Of a DNA stretch of 14,373 nucleotides, positions 8,631 through 14,373 are shown piece by piece; the stretch's first letter is position 1; each line of letters starts with the position of its first letter. The notes under the pieces were generated by a model. It searched no databases. It had not been told where the DNA came from and worked only from the letters and a program-made list of their open reading frames with translations. The translations under genes were made by a program, and so were the position numbers. Source of the stretch: Albidovulum sp. (GTDB lineage: Bacteria; Pseudomonadota; Alphaproteobacteria; Rhodobacterales; Rhodobacteraceae); assembly GCA_030837825.1 (NCBI GenBank), contig JAUQYB010000034.1:1-14373 (forward strand), written 5' to 3'.

Positions 8631-8659
8631 TTGACAGCGGAGCCCCCGGCGCGTAGATC
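8631..8659 (+). promoter_or_regulatory. Sigma-70 promoter of bfd-bfr
   Basis: A consensus -35 TTGACA (8631-8636) is followed after exactly 17 nt by TAGATC (8654-8659), which shares T, A and A at -10 positions 1, 2 and 4 or 5 depending on alignment. Transcription would start near 8666, leaving a leader of about 22 nt before the bfd ATG. This is the best promoter in the window. Confidence 0.65.
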
Positions 8660-8687
8660 GGGCCGAGCAGCGAACAGGCGCCCAGCA

Positions 8688-8951
8688 ATGATCATCTGCC
8701 ACTGTCAGCGCATCAGCGACCGCGACATCCATGCCGCGATCGACTGGATGCGCGCCTCCGACCCCGCCGTCGTCATCACCCCCGGCCGGGTCTACCGCGC
8801 GCTCGGCAAGTCGGCCGATTGCGGCGGCTGCATCCGGCTTTTCATCCAGTCGATGCGCGCAAACCCGAACACCGCGGTTCCGGTTGAACTTCGCGGGCTG
8901 AGGGTGCAGGCTCGGGTCCTCGGCGCGAAATTCGGAAAGGGAGAGACATGA
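8688..8951 (+). CDS. bfd: Bacterioferritin-associated ferredoxin
   Basis: An 87-residue [2Fe-2S] protein that binds bacterioferritin and passes electrons to its core so that stored Fe(III) is reduced and released. The four cluster ligands are Cys4 and Cys6 in the N-terminal M-I-I-C-H-C, and Cys45 and Cys48 in A-D-C-G-G-C-I-R, as in the Fer2_BFD family. E. coli Bfd is 64 residues; the extra length here is at the C-terminus (V-P-V-E-L-R-G-L onward). The ATG at 8688 puts the first Cys at position 4, as usual. Its TGA overlaps the bfr ATG (ATGA at 8948-8951), so the two are translationally coupled. It lies behind the candidate Iron-Rhodo-box and the TTGACA promoter. Confidence 0.96.
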   Translation: MIICHCQRISDRDIHAAIDWMRASDPAVVITPGRVYRALGKSADCGGCIRLFIQSMRANPNTAVPVELRGLRVQARVLGAKFGKGET

Positions 8952-9433
8952 AGGGCGATGCCAAGGTCATCGACTACCTGAACCGGGCCCTGAGGATGGA
9001 GCTGACGGCGGTCAGCCAGTACTGGCTGCACTACCGGCTTCAGGACGACTGGGGCTATGGCAGGATGGCGCGGAAATCCCGCGAGGAGAGCATCGAGGAG
9101 ATGCGCCACGCCGACAAGCTGATCACCCGGATCATCTTCCTCGAAGGACATCCCAACCTCCAGACGCTCGACCCGCTGCGCATCGGCGAGACCGTCCGCG
9201 AGTCGATGACCTGCGACCTGGCGGGAGAGCTTGAGGCGGTGAAGGTCTATTCCGAGGCGCGCAAATACTGCAACCAGGTGGGCGACTACGTTTCCCAGCA
9301 ACTGTTCGAGGAGCTTCTGGCCGACGAGGAGGGCCATGTCGACTTCCTCGAGACCCAGATCGCGCTGCACGACCGGATCGGCGCCGAGAACTTCGGGCTT
9401 CTCAACGCCGAGCCGATGAACGAGGCCGAATAG
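8948..9433 (+). CDS. bfr: Bacterioferritin
   Basis: A 161-residue iron-storage protein that assembles into a 24-subunit heme-containing shell. All ferroxidase-centre residues are at the positions standard for the family: Glu18, Tyr25, Glu51, His54, Glu94, Glu127 and His130. Met52, the axial ligand of the heme between two subunits, is present, so this is a true heme-binding Bfr and not the FtnA type. Length and start ([20 protein letters not shown]) are normal. A purine-rich AAGGGAG precedes the ATG, inside the end of bfd. The product is cytosolic and works with Bfd from the same operon. The next gene, an SDR, starts 30 bp downstream and may be read through. Confidence 0.98.
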   Translation: MKGDAKVIDYLNRALRMELTAVSQYWLHYRLQDDWGYGRMARKSREESIEEMRHADKLITRIIFLEGHPNLQTLDPLRIGETVRESMTCDLAGELEAVKVYSEARKYCNQVGDYVSQQLFEELLADEEGHVDFLETQIALHDRIGAENFGLLNAEPMNEAE

Positions 9434-9463
9434 CGCGATCCGGACGGGATTGCCGGGCATCCG

Positions 9464-10294
9464 ATGACGGGCAGGTCGATCCTCATCACGGGCTGTTCCT
9501 CGGGGATCGGCCATGATGCCGCGCACGGGCTCCTGCGCGCGGGGTGGCGGGTGTTCGCCACCTGCCGGAAGGAGGCGGATTGCGAGAGGCTGATGGCCGA
9601 GGGGCTGGAGAGCTTCCGGCTCGACTACGCCGACGGGGCGACGATCGCCGCCGCGGTGGACGAGGCGGTGTCGCGCACCGGCGGCACGCTTGACGCGCTC
9701 TTCAACAACGGCGCCCATGCCTGCCCCGGCGCGGTGGAGGACCTGCCCACCGGCGCGCTGAGGGAAATCTTCGAGGTGAACCTCTTCGGCCAGCACGACC
9801 TGACCCGCCGGGTGATTCCGGTGATGCGGGCGCAGGGCCACGGAAGGATCGTCAACTGCTCCTCGGTGCTCGGCCTCGTGCCCTTGCGCTGGCGCGGCGC
9901 CTATGTCGCGACGAAATACGCGATGGAGGGGCTGACCGATGTTCTGCGCCTCGAGATGGCCGACACGCCGATCAAGGTGATCCTGATCGAGCCGGGTCCG
10001 ATCACGTCGAGGATCAGGATGAACTCGATCCCGCATTTCGAGCGCTGGATCGACTGGCAGCGCTCGCCGCGCGCCGAACAGTATCGCGCGAGCCTGCTCA
10101 GGCGGCTCTACGAGCCGCGCGGGCCGGACCGGTTCGAACTGCCGCCCCGTGCGGTGACGGCCAAGCTTCTGTGTGCGCTGGAAAGCCCGAACCCGGCGCC
10201 GCGTCATTTCGTCACGACGCCCACGCATCTCATGAACCTCGCCCGCAGGGTGCTGCCGACCCGCGCGCTCGACTGGCTGATCGCCAGGGGGTAG
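9464..10294 (+). CDS. Short-chain dehydrogenase/reductase, substrate unknown
   Basis: A 276-residue classical SDR. The Rossmann nucleotide-binding motif is T-G-C-S-S-G-I-G (9-16); an Arg at 35 in T-C-R-K suggests a preference for NADP(H). N-N-G-A (81-84) replaces the usual N-N-A-G but keeps the structural role. The catalytic set is Asn106, Ser134, Tyr147 and Lys151 (Y-V-A-T-K), with the typical 13-residue spacing from Ser to Tyr. P-G-P-I-T-S (177-182) follows the sixth strand. The C-terminal quarter (F-E-R-W-I-D-W-Q onward) should set substrate specificity, and I cannot read it. The ribosome binding site before the ATG at 9464 is weak. The gene is 30 bp after bfr, but nothing in its sequence ties it to iron. 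A lipid or retinol-dehydrogenase-like substrate is possible but unproven. Confidence 0.92.
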   Translation: MTGRSILITGCSSGIGHDAAHGLLRAGWRVFATCRKEADCERLMAEGLESFRLDYADGATIAAAVDEAVSRTGGTLDALFNNGAHACPGAVEDLPTGALREIFEVNLFGQHDLTRRVIPVMRAQGHGRIVNCSSVLGLVPLRWRGAYVATKYAMEGLTDVLRLEMADTPIKVILIEPGPITSRIRMNSIPHFERWIDWQRSPRAEQYRASLLRRLYEPRGPDRFELPPRAVTAKLLCALESPNPAPRHFVTTPTHLMNLARRVLPTRALDWLIARG

Positions 10295-10305
10295 GCGCAG
10301 GGCGC

Positions 10306-10334
10306 TGGCGCCGGGCCGCGCGGGGCGCTAGAAC
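10306..10334 (+). promoter_or_regulatory. Candidate promoter before the HIG1-type gene
   Basis: TGGCGC (10306-10311) and TAGAAC (10329-10334) are spaced by 17 nt. The -35 hexamer is identical to the one proposed for the P450 gene. The -10 has T, A and A at good positions. AAGGAG at 10344-10349 is the ribosome binding site for the ATG at 10359. Confidence 0.35.
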
Positions 10335-10358
10335 GGGGTCATCGAAGGAGTCCCCACG

Positions 10359-10568
10359 ATGACGCGCGACCCGCTTTTCCTGCTTGCGGCGCTGGCCTGC
10401 TTCGCGGTGCTGGTCATCCTGATGATCGGTATCGGCGGCTTCGCCAGGGGCGGCGATTTCAACCGCAAACACGCCAACCGGATCATGCGCTACCGGGTCA
10501 TCGGCCAGGCGGTGGCGGTGGCGCTGATCCTTCTCTTCGTGGCGCTGCGCGGGCGGGGCGGGCTCTGA
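10359..10568 (+). CDS. Twin-transmembrane HIG1-domain protein
   Basis: A 69-residue inner-membrane protein with two predicted helices, about 6-27 and 47-63, joined by a basic loop G-G-D-F-N-R-K-H-A-N-R-I-M-R-Y-R. That loop plus the second helix (N-R-I-M-R-Y-R-V-I-G-Q-A-V-A-V-A) matches the HIG1 (hypoxia-induced gene 1) domain. In mitochondria, HIG1 proteins (Rcf1/HIGD) bind cytochrome c oxidase and respiratory supercomplexes; a similar role in bacteria is plausible but not shown here. AAGGAG lies 9 nt before the ATG. The TGA overlaps the next ATG by one base (TGATG at 10566-10570), so the adenosyltransferase is translationally coupled to it. Confidence 0.9.
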   Translation: MTRDPLFLLAALACFAVLVILMIGIGGFARGGDFNRKHANRIMRYRVIGQAVAVALILLFVALRGRGGL

Positions 10569-11140
10569 TGGTCGTGCTCAACCGCATCTATACGCGCACC
10601 GGCGACAAGGGAGAGACCGCGCTCGTCGATGGTACGCGGGTCGCGAAATATTGCCCCCGCGTCGAAGCCTACGGGACGGTGGACGAGACCAATTCGGTGA
10701 TCGGCCTTGCCCGGCTTCACGCGACGGGCGAGATGGATGCAGCCCTCGCCCGCATCCAGAACGACCTCTTCGACCTCGGCGCCGATCTCGGCCGGCCGGC
10801 GATGGAACGCGATGCCGAGGCCGGCTATCCGGTGCTGCGCGTGCTGGCCGCACAGGTGGTGCGGCTCGAATCCGAGATCGACGCGATGAACGCGGGTTTG
10901 AAGCCGCTGCGGAGCTTCGTCCTGCCCGGCGGCTCGGCGCTGTCGGCCCATCTCCACCTCGCCCGCACGGTCTCGCGCCGGGCCGAACGGCGCGCCGTGG
11001 AGCTTGCCGCCGCAGAGACGGTGAACCCCGAGGCGATCCGCTATCTCAACCGTCTGTCGGACTGGTTCTTCGTCGCCGCCCGCACCGCCAACGACGGCGG
11101 CCAGGCCGACGTGCTGTGGGTTCCCGGCGCGAACCGCTGA
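10568..11140 (+). CDS. pduO: Cob(I)alamin adenosyltransferase, PduO type
   Basis: A 190-residue enzyme that transfers the adenosyl group of ATP to cob(I)alamin to make adenosylcobalamin, the cofactor of methylmalonyl-CoA and ethylmalonyl-CoA mutases and of class II ribonucleotide reductase. Family motifs: T-R-T-G-D-K-G-E-T near the ATP site (9-17), V-E-A-Y-G-T-V-D-E-T-N (32-42), F-V-L-P-G-G (117-122), S-R-R-A-E-R-R (136-142) and N-R-L-S-D-W-F-F (161-168). Length is normal. It is PduO type, not the unrelated CobA/CobO or EutT types, although databases sometimes label such proteins cobO. Translation is coupled to the HIG1-type gene by a TGATG overlap. A 156-bp gap separates it from etfB. Confidence 0.94.
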   Translation: MVVLNRIYTRTGDKGETALVDGTRVAKYCPRVEAYGTVDETNSVIGLARLHATGEMDAALARIQNDLFDLGADLGRPAMERDAEAGYPVLRVLAAQVVRLESEIDAMNAGLKPLRSFVLPGGSALSAHLHLARTVSRRAERRAVELAAAETVNPEAIRYLNRLSDWFFVAARTANDGGQADVLWVPGANR

Positions 11141-11296
11141 GACGCTGACCGGCGCTAACAGGCTCAAGGTGGCGTCCGCGCGACAGGGGGCGTCGATTTT
11201 TCGCTGTTTTCGCCCCGGCAGAATCGCTAAGGGACGGGGCGAGAGCGACCGGCCTGCCCCGCCCGGGCGGGCACCGAAGGAGGGAGACTGCCCCGG
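11141..11296 (+). promoter_or_regulatory. Leader region of etfBA with 14-bp palindrome
   Basis: The 156-bp gap contains a weak hairpin (CGAC 11181-11184 with GTCG 11192-11195) followed by A and five T (11197-11201), possibly a poor terminator for the upstream gene. CTGTTT (11204-11209) and CTAAGG (11227-11232), 17 nt apart, are the only promoter-like pair, and it is weak. CCCGCCCGGGCGGG (11258-11271) is a perfect 14-bp palindrome just before the ribosome binding site (AAGGAGGG, about 11277-11284). It could be a regulator site or a 5' hairpin. The ribosome binding site is about 12 nt from the etfB ATG, longer than usual. Confidence 0.35.
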
Positions 11297-12058
11297 ATGA
11301 AGATTCTCGTGCCCGTGAAGCGCGTGATCGACTACAACGTGAAGGTTCGCGTCAAGGCGGACGGATCGGGTGTCGATCTTGCCAACGTGAAGATGTCGAT
11401 GAACCCGTTCGACGAGATCGCCGTGGAAGAGGCGATCCGGCTGAAGGAAAAGGGAGCCGCCGAAGAGATCATCGTGGTCTCGATCGGCGTGAAGCAGGCG
11501 CAGGAAACCTTGCGCACGGCGCTGGCGATGGGCGCGGACCGCGCGATCCTGATCGAGGCGGCCTCGGACGTGCACCAGGACATCGAGCCGCTCGCCGTGG
11601 CGAAGCTGCTCGCCGCCGTGGTGAAGCAAGAGCAGCCGGGTCTTGTGCTCTGCGGCAAGCAGGCGATCGACAACGACATGAACGCGACCGGGCAGATGCT
11701 GGCCGCCCTTCTCGGCTGGAGCCAGGCCACCTTCGCCAGCGAACTGGCGGTCGAGGGCGATGCCGCCACGGTCACCCGCGAGGTCGACGGCGGGTTGCAG
11801 ACGATCAAGGTGAAGATGCCGGCGGTGGTGACGGTGGACCTGCGGCTGAACGAGCCGCGCTATGCCAGCCTGCCCAACATCATGAAGGCGAAGAAGAAGC
11901 CGTTGGACGAGAAGACGGCGGCCGACTACGGCGTCGACGTCAGCCCGCGCCTGGCGGTGGTGAAGACGGTGGAGCCGGCGGGCCGCAAGGCCGGCGTGAA
12001 GGTCGGATCGGTCGACGAGCTGATCGCGAAACTGAAAGACGAGGCGGGGGTGATCTGA
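11297..12058 (+). CDS. etfB: Electron transfer flavoprotein subunit beta
   Basis: A 253-residue subunit that, with EtfA, binds FAD and AMP and accepts electrons from acyl-CoA dehydrogenases and similar dehydrogenases, passing them to ETF:quinone oxidoreductase. The N-terminus [20 protein letters not shown] and the following [11 protein letters not shown] are typical of group I ETF-beta. The nucleotide site G-K-Q-A-I-D-N-D (120-127) is present. The recognition loop [18 protein letters not shown] (185-202) carries Leu192, the residue that inserts into partner dehydrogenases. The lysines following it correspond to those methylated in mammalian ETFB. Its TGA overlaps the etfA ATG by one base (TGATG at 12056-12060). 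A ribosome binding site AAGGAGGG lies upstream at somewhat long spacing. Confidence 0.98.
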   Translation: MKILVPVKRVIDYNVKVRVKADGSGVDLANVKMSMNPFDEIAVEEAIRLKEKGAAEEIIVVSIGVKQAQETLRTALAMGADRAILIEAASDVHQDIEPLAVAKLLAAVVKQEQPGLVLCGKQAIDNDMNATGQMLAALLGWSQATFASELAVEGDAATVTREVDGGLQTIKVKMPAVVTVDLRLNEPRYASLPNIMKAKKKPLDEKTAADYGVDVSPRLAVVKTVEPAGRKAGVKVGSVDELIAKLKDEAGVI

Positions 12059-12984
12059 TGGCCGTTCTTCTTCTGGGTGAAGTGACCGACGGGCACCTGT
12101 CGGTCGACTCGACGGCCAAGGCGCTGACTGCGGCGAAGGCGATGGGGCCGGTGACGGTTCTCTGCGCCGGCGCGCGGGCGGCGGATGCCGCGGCGGCGGC
12201 GGCGAAGCTCGACGGGGTGACGAAGGTCCTCTGCGCCGAGGATCCCTCGCTCGGCCACCGGCTGGCGGAATCGACCGCGGCGCTGATCGTCGGCCTGGCC
12301 GGCGGCTACAGCCACATCGTCGCCCCGGCGACGACGGATGCGAAGAACGTGCTGCCGAGGGTGGCGGCACTGCTCGATGTGATGGTGATCTCGGACGTCT
12401 CCGGCGTGGTCGATGCCGACACGTTCGAGCGGCCGATCTATGCCGGCAACGCGATCCAGACGGTGAAGTCCTCCGACCCGGTCAAGGTCGTGTCGATCCG
12501 CACCGCGACCTTCGAGCCGGCCGGCGCCGGCGGCAGCGCGCCGGTGGAGACGGTTCCGGCAGCGGCCAATCCCGGCCTTTCGCAATGGCTGGAGGACAAG
12601 GTGGCCGCCTCCGACCGGCCCGAGCTGACCAGCGCGAAGATCGTTGTCTCGGGCGGGCGCGGCGTGGGCAGCGAGGAGAACTTCGCGATCATCGAGAAGC
12701 TCGCCGACAAGCTCGGCGCGGCGGTGGGCGCGAGCCGTGCGGCGGTCGATTCCGGCTTTGCGCCGAACGACTGGCAGGTCGGCCAGACCGGCAAGGTGGT
12801 GGCGCCGGATCTCTATGTCGCGGTCGGCATCTCGGGTGCGATCCAGCACCTCGCCGGGATGAAGGACAGCAAGGTCATCGTCGCCATCAACAAGGACGAG
12901 GAGGCACCGATCTTCCAGGTCGCCGACTATGGCCTGGTGGGCGACCTGTTCACCGTCGTGCCGGAACTGACCGAGAAGCTGTGA
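12058..12984 (+). CDS. etfA: Electron transfer flavoprotein subunit alpha
   Basis: A 308-residue subunit that carries most FAD contacts of the ETF heterodimer. The N-terminal domain (1-185) has the ETF fold shared with EtfB. The C-terminal FAD domain begins near 190 with [11 protein letters not shown] (195-205), then S-R-A-A-V-D-S-G (226-233) and the family signature [17 protein letters not shown] (252-268) followed by [10 protein letters not shown] (271-280). Length matches group I ETFs of alphaproteobacteria and mitochondria. It is coupled to etfB by a one-base overlap, and a strong hairpin terminator follows 49 bp after the stop. Expression of both subunits from one message is expected. 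Confidence 0.98.
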   Translation: MAVLLLGEVTDGHLSVDSTAKALTAAKAMGPVTVLCAGARAADAAAAAAKLDGVTKVLCAEDPSLGHRLAESTAALIVGLAGGYSHIVAPATTDAKNVLPRVAALLDVMVISDVSGVVDADTFERPIYAGNAIQTVKSSDPVKVVSIRTATFEPAGAGGSAPVETVPAAANPGLSQWLEDKVAASDRPELTSAKIVVSGGRGVGSEENFAIIEKLADKLGAAVGASRAAVDSGFAPNDWQVGQTGKVVAPDLYVAVGISGAIQHLAGMKDSKVIVAINKDEEAPIFQVADYGLVGDLFTVVPELTEKL

Positions 12985-13032
12985 ACGGCTGGCGGAGCGC
13001 CGGCGCGGCCCGGCACACTTGAAGACAGAGGG

Positions 13033-13056
13033 AAAGCCCCGCCCCGGCGGGGCTTT
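13033..13056. terminator. Strong, symmetric terminator between etfA and the DUF6473 gene
   Basis: AAAGCCCCGC (13033-13042), a 4-nt loop CCCG, and GCGGGGCTTT (13047-13056) form a perfect 10-bp stem. Short A and T runs at both flanks make it usable in both directions, which fits its place between two convergent genes (etfA ends at 12984, and the minus-strand gene ends at 13061). Confidence 0.88.
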
Positions 13057-13060
13057 CGCG

Positions 13061-13891
13061 TCAGATGAGCCGGCGCATCGCCGGCACCAGCGCCTCGGCG
13101 ATCTCGGCGTGGACGCGCGGCCCCGGCATCGCCGCCGCGATGGGCGCGTCGAGCGCGGCGAACTGCATCCCGTCGGTGCCCGCGCCCAGCGCCGAGGCAG
13201 AGGGCGTGATCCTGACCAGGTCGCTGGCGAAGGGGCGGATCGCTGCGACCATCTCGGCATCGACGAAGAGCGGCTCGTGCCCGAGCCCGTCGCCGGGGCC
13301 GTGCGGGTCCGCACCCGAGGCGCCGGCGATCCACAGCAGCACGGTCTTGCTGTCGATCTTGTGCAGCAGGTTGCGCATCCGCGCGATCCAGGCCGCCTTC
13401 AACTCCTCCTCCAGAAGCGCGAACTTCTCTGCCGACCGTCCCTTCAGGACCGACAGCATGTGGCGGGTGAAGTGGAACTCGGTGAAATCGACCTCGCGGA
13501 AGATCGTCTTCATCAACATCGAGGCGCGCAGGAAGCGGTCGTTGCGGCGCGGGTGGACGGCGTAGAAGCGGTTCGACAGGTTCTGCGCGCCGGTCAACTG
13601 GATCACCGTCGCCTTGGCGTGCCGGCAGGCATCGAGCACGACCGGCTCGCCGACGAAGACATCGGTGCCCGCGTTCATGTAGCCGAAGTTCACCACCGGC
13701 AGGCCGAGCGCCCGCTCGACCAGCGCCGGATAGGGGTCGGCCACGAACTTGCCGTAGGTTTCCGTCCCGCCGATGGCGGCGGCATAGGCGCCCTCGAGCT
13801 TGCGCCGGGGACCGCGGAAAAGAAGTTTCGACTGCCCGTAGCGGCAGGGAAAGTAGTCAAGGGCGGTGTCGCCCGCATAGTCATAGGTCAT
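13061..13891 (-). CDS. DUF6473-type protein, possible SGNH-hydrolase fold
   Basis: A 276-residue protein starting MTYDYAGDTALDYFPCRYGQ, which I recognise as the N-terminus of the DUF6473 family of Rhodobacteraceae. No function has been established that I know of. The spacing of conserved blocks resembles SGNH/GDSL hydrolases: G-G-T-E-T-Y-G (41-47) where block I would have G-D-S, N-F-G-Y-M-N-A-G (68-75) like block II, T-G-A-Q-N (100-104) like block III G-x-N-D, and P-G-P-R-V-H-A-E-I-A (257-266) like the block V His. The usual serine would be Thr43. The fold is inference. There is no signal peptide. The ATG at 13889-13891 is preferred to one at 13940-13942 because GGTGGGAG lies just upstream and the family begins M-T-Y-D-Y. 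The gene is convergent with etfA and divergent from the dehydrogenase gene, with its 3' end at the shared terminator. Confidence 0.87.
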   Translation of the reverse strand: MTYDYAGDTALDYFPCRYGQSKLLFRGPRRKLEGAYAAAIGGTETYGKFVADPYPALVERALGLPVVNFGYMNAGTDVFVGEPVVLDACRHAKATVIQLTGAQNLSNRFYAVHPRRNDRFLRASMLMKTIFREVDFTEFHFTRHMLSVLKGRSAEKFALLEEELKAAWIARMRNLLHKIDSKTVLLWIAGASGADPHGPGDGLGHEPLFVDAEMVAAIRPFASDLVRITPSASALGAGTDGMQFAALDAPIAAAMPGPRVHAEIAEALVPAMRRLI

Positions 13892-13957
13892 GGCTCCCAC
13901 CTTCAGGATTCGATTCACCCGCGCCCAACCTGCGCCCGACATGTTGCCAAAGACCTA

Positions 13958-13976
13958 ACCGCTCAATTCGAACGGT
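13958..13976. promoter_or_regulatory. Imperfect 19-bp palindrome, possible operator
   Basis: ACCGCTCAATTCGAACGGT is an inverted repeat with 7 of 9 pairs matched around a central base (outer ACCG/CGGT perfect). It lies in the divergent promoter region between the DUF6473 gene and the 3-hydroxybutyryl-CoA dehydrogenase gene, upstream of the proposed -35 of the latter. The size and symmetry suit a dimeric regulator such as a TetR-family protein of fatty-acid metabolism. The regulator is not known. Confidence 0.35.
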
Positions 13977-13996
13977 TTGGCCGGGCAGGTTATGCC

Positions 13997-14026
13997 TTGC
14001 GCAGCGCCTGCCGCGATGCCTATGGT
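13997..14026 (+). promoter_or_regulatory. Candidate promoter of the 3-hydroxybutyryl-CoA dehydrogenase gene
   Basis: TTGCGC (13997-14002) and TATGGT (14021-14026) are spaced by 18 nt. The -10 matches consensus at T, A, T and the last T. Transcription would start near 14033, about 20 nt before the ATG at 14054, leaving room for the AAGGGTGAGG ribosome binding region. Confidence 0.45.
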
Positions 14027-14053
14027 CGCGCGGCAACGGAAAAGGGTGAGGTC

Positions 14054-14373
14054 ATGGAGATCACTTCGGTCGGGATCGTCGGTGCGGGCCAGATGGGCAA
14101 CGGCATCGCCCATGTCTTCGCGCTGGCGGGTTTCGAAGTCCTGATGACCGACATCACCCAGGAGGCGCTCGACAAGGCGCTGGCGCTGATCGGCCGCAAC
14201 ATGGACCGGCAGGTCGCCCGCGGCAAGGTCAGCGCCGAAGACAAGGCGGCCGCCCTCGGCCGGATCCGCACGACGCTGAAGCTGACCGACCTCGGCCAGA
14301 CCGACCTCGTGATCGAGGCGGCGACGGAGCGCGAGACGGTCAAGCAGGCGATCTTCGAGGACCTGCTGCCGCA
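14054..14373 (+). CDS. hbdA: 3-hydroxybutyryl-CoA dehydrogenase, N-terminal part (cut by window edge)
   Basis: The first 106 residues of a family normally near 290. The enzyme reduces acetoacetyl-CoA or oxidises 3-hydroxybutyryl-CoA with NAD(P)(H), in short-chain fatty-acid and polyhydroxybutyrate-linked metabolism or the ethylmalonyl-CoA route. The dinucleotide-binding loop G-A-G-Q-M-G (10-15) follows the first strand, and V-I-E-A-A-T-E (86-92) is the family block at the nucleotide site. The region M-D-R-Q-V-A-R-G-K-V-S-A-E-D (50-63) is typical of FadB/Hbd proteins. The substrate- and acid-base-bearing C-terminal domain lies outside the window, so chain-length preference is unknown. The ATG at 14054 is preceded by AAGGGTGAGG. 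Proximity to etfBA is common in alphaproteobacteria and fits a shared acyl-CoA role, but here the minus-strand DUF6473 gene separates them. Confidence 0.93.
   Translation, partial: MEITSVGIVGAGQMGNGIAHVFALAGFEVLMTDITQEALDKALALIGRNMDRQVARGKVSAEDKAAALGRIRTTLKLTDLGQTDLVIEAATERETVKQAIFEDLLP

Noticed and set aside
8792..10228. 478-codon minus-strand open frame opposite bfd, bfr and the SDR gene
   Set aside because: Antisense shadow of three well-identified genes, with no recognisable domain.
10687..10699. GACCAATTCGGTG resembling an Iron-Rhodo-box
   Set aside because: It lies inside the adenosyltransferase coding sequence (D-E-T-N-S-V motif), the second arm is broken, and there is no promoter nearby.
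10490..12370. 626-codon minus-strand open frame opposite the adenosyltransferase and etfBA
   Set aside because: Antisense shadow with low-complexity composition; the etf genes are unambiguous.
13892..13942. Upstream ATG at 13942 for the DUF6473 protein
   Set aside because: The added 17 residues do not belong to the family N-terminus, and the ATG at 13891 has a better ribosome binding site.

Overview
The window reads as chromosomal DNA of a GC-rich alphaproteobacterium, most likely a member of the Rhodobacterales (Rhodobacteraceae/Paracoccaceae). The evidence is the very high GC at third codon positions, an EF-Tu and a ParC of alphaproteobacterial type, a DUF6473-type protein, the gene neighbourhood twin-TM HIG1 protein / PduO-type adenosyltransferase / etfB-etfA / 3-hydroxyacyl-CoA dehydrogenase, and an intergenic motif that I remember as widely dispersed in this group. 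No tRNA, rRNA, insertion sequence, phage gene or CRISPR array is visible. No intergenic gap exceeds 225 bp.

Layout, left to right. (1) 1-1195, minus strand: the 5' part of tuf (EF-Tu), cut by the window edge, with a small proline-tailed lipoprotein gene upstream of it. (2) 1312-3723, plus strand: a soluble cytochrome P450 without an adjacent redox partner, then a glycine-rich protein with a C-terminal DUF533/TerB-like domain. (3) 3759-5337, plus strand: a candidate iron-responsive operon with an IscR-type 'Iron-Rhodo-box' palindrome, a secreted helical protein of unknown function, and a PiuC/YbiX-type 2-oxoglutarate/Fe(II) dioxygenase. (4) 5458-7821, minus strand: parC (topoisomerase IV subunit A), convergent with the iron operon. 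(5) 8047-9433, plus strand: a membrane-anchored SH3-domain protein, then bfd and bfr (bacterioferritin-associated ferredoxin and bacterioferritin), overlapping by 4 bp. A second Iron-Rhodo-box-like site lies in front of bfd, overlapping the stop codon of the SH3 gene, and is followed by a good sigma-70 promoter. (6) 9464-12984, plus strand: a short-chain dehydrogenase, a HIG1-type two-helix membrane protein, a cob(I)alamin adenosyltransferase, then etfB and etfA, closed by a strong hairpin terminator. (7) 13061-13891, minus strand: a DUF6473-type protein with SGNH-hydrolase-like motif spacing. (8) 14054 to the right edge, plus strand: the N-terminus of a 3-hydroxybutyryl-CoA dehydrogenase.

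The genes form two themes. Iron: two loci about 4.8 kb apart, one probably for uptake (secreted protein plus PiuC) and one for storage and release (bfd-bfr), share the 17-bp pattern CGACYAAAWCSGTCRGR just upstream of -35-like hexamers, which suggests one iron/Fe-S-sensing regulator over both. Acyl-CoA and electron transfer: etfBA delivers electrons from acyl-CoA dehydrogenases to the quinone pool, 3-hydroxybutyryl-CoA dehydrogenase acts in the same C4 acyl-CoA chemistry, and the adenosyltransferase makes the B12 cofactor for mutases such as methylmalonyl-CoA or ethylmalonyl-CoA mutase.

The least understood items are the secreted protein at 3839-4675, whose link to iron comes only from its promoter and partner gene, and the DUF6473 protein.
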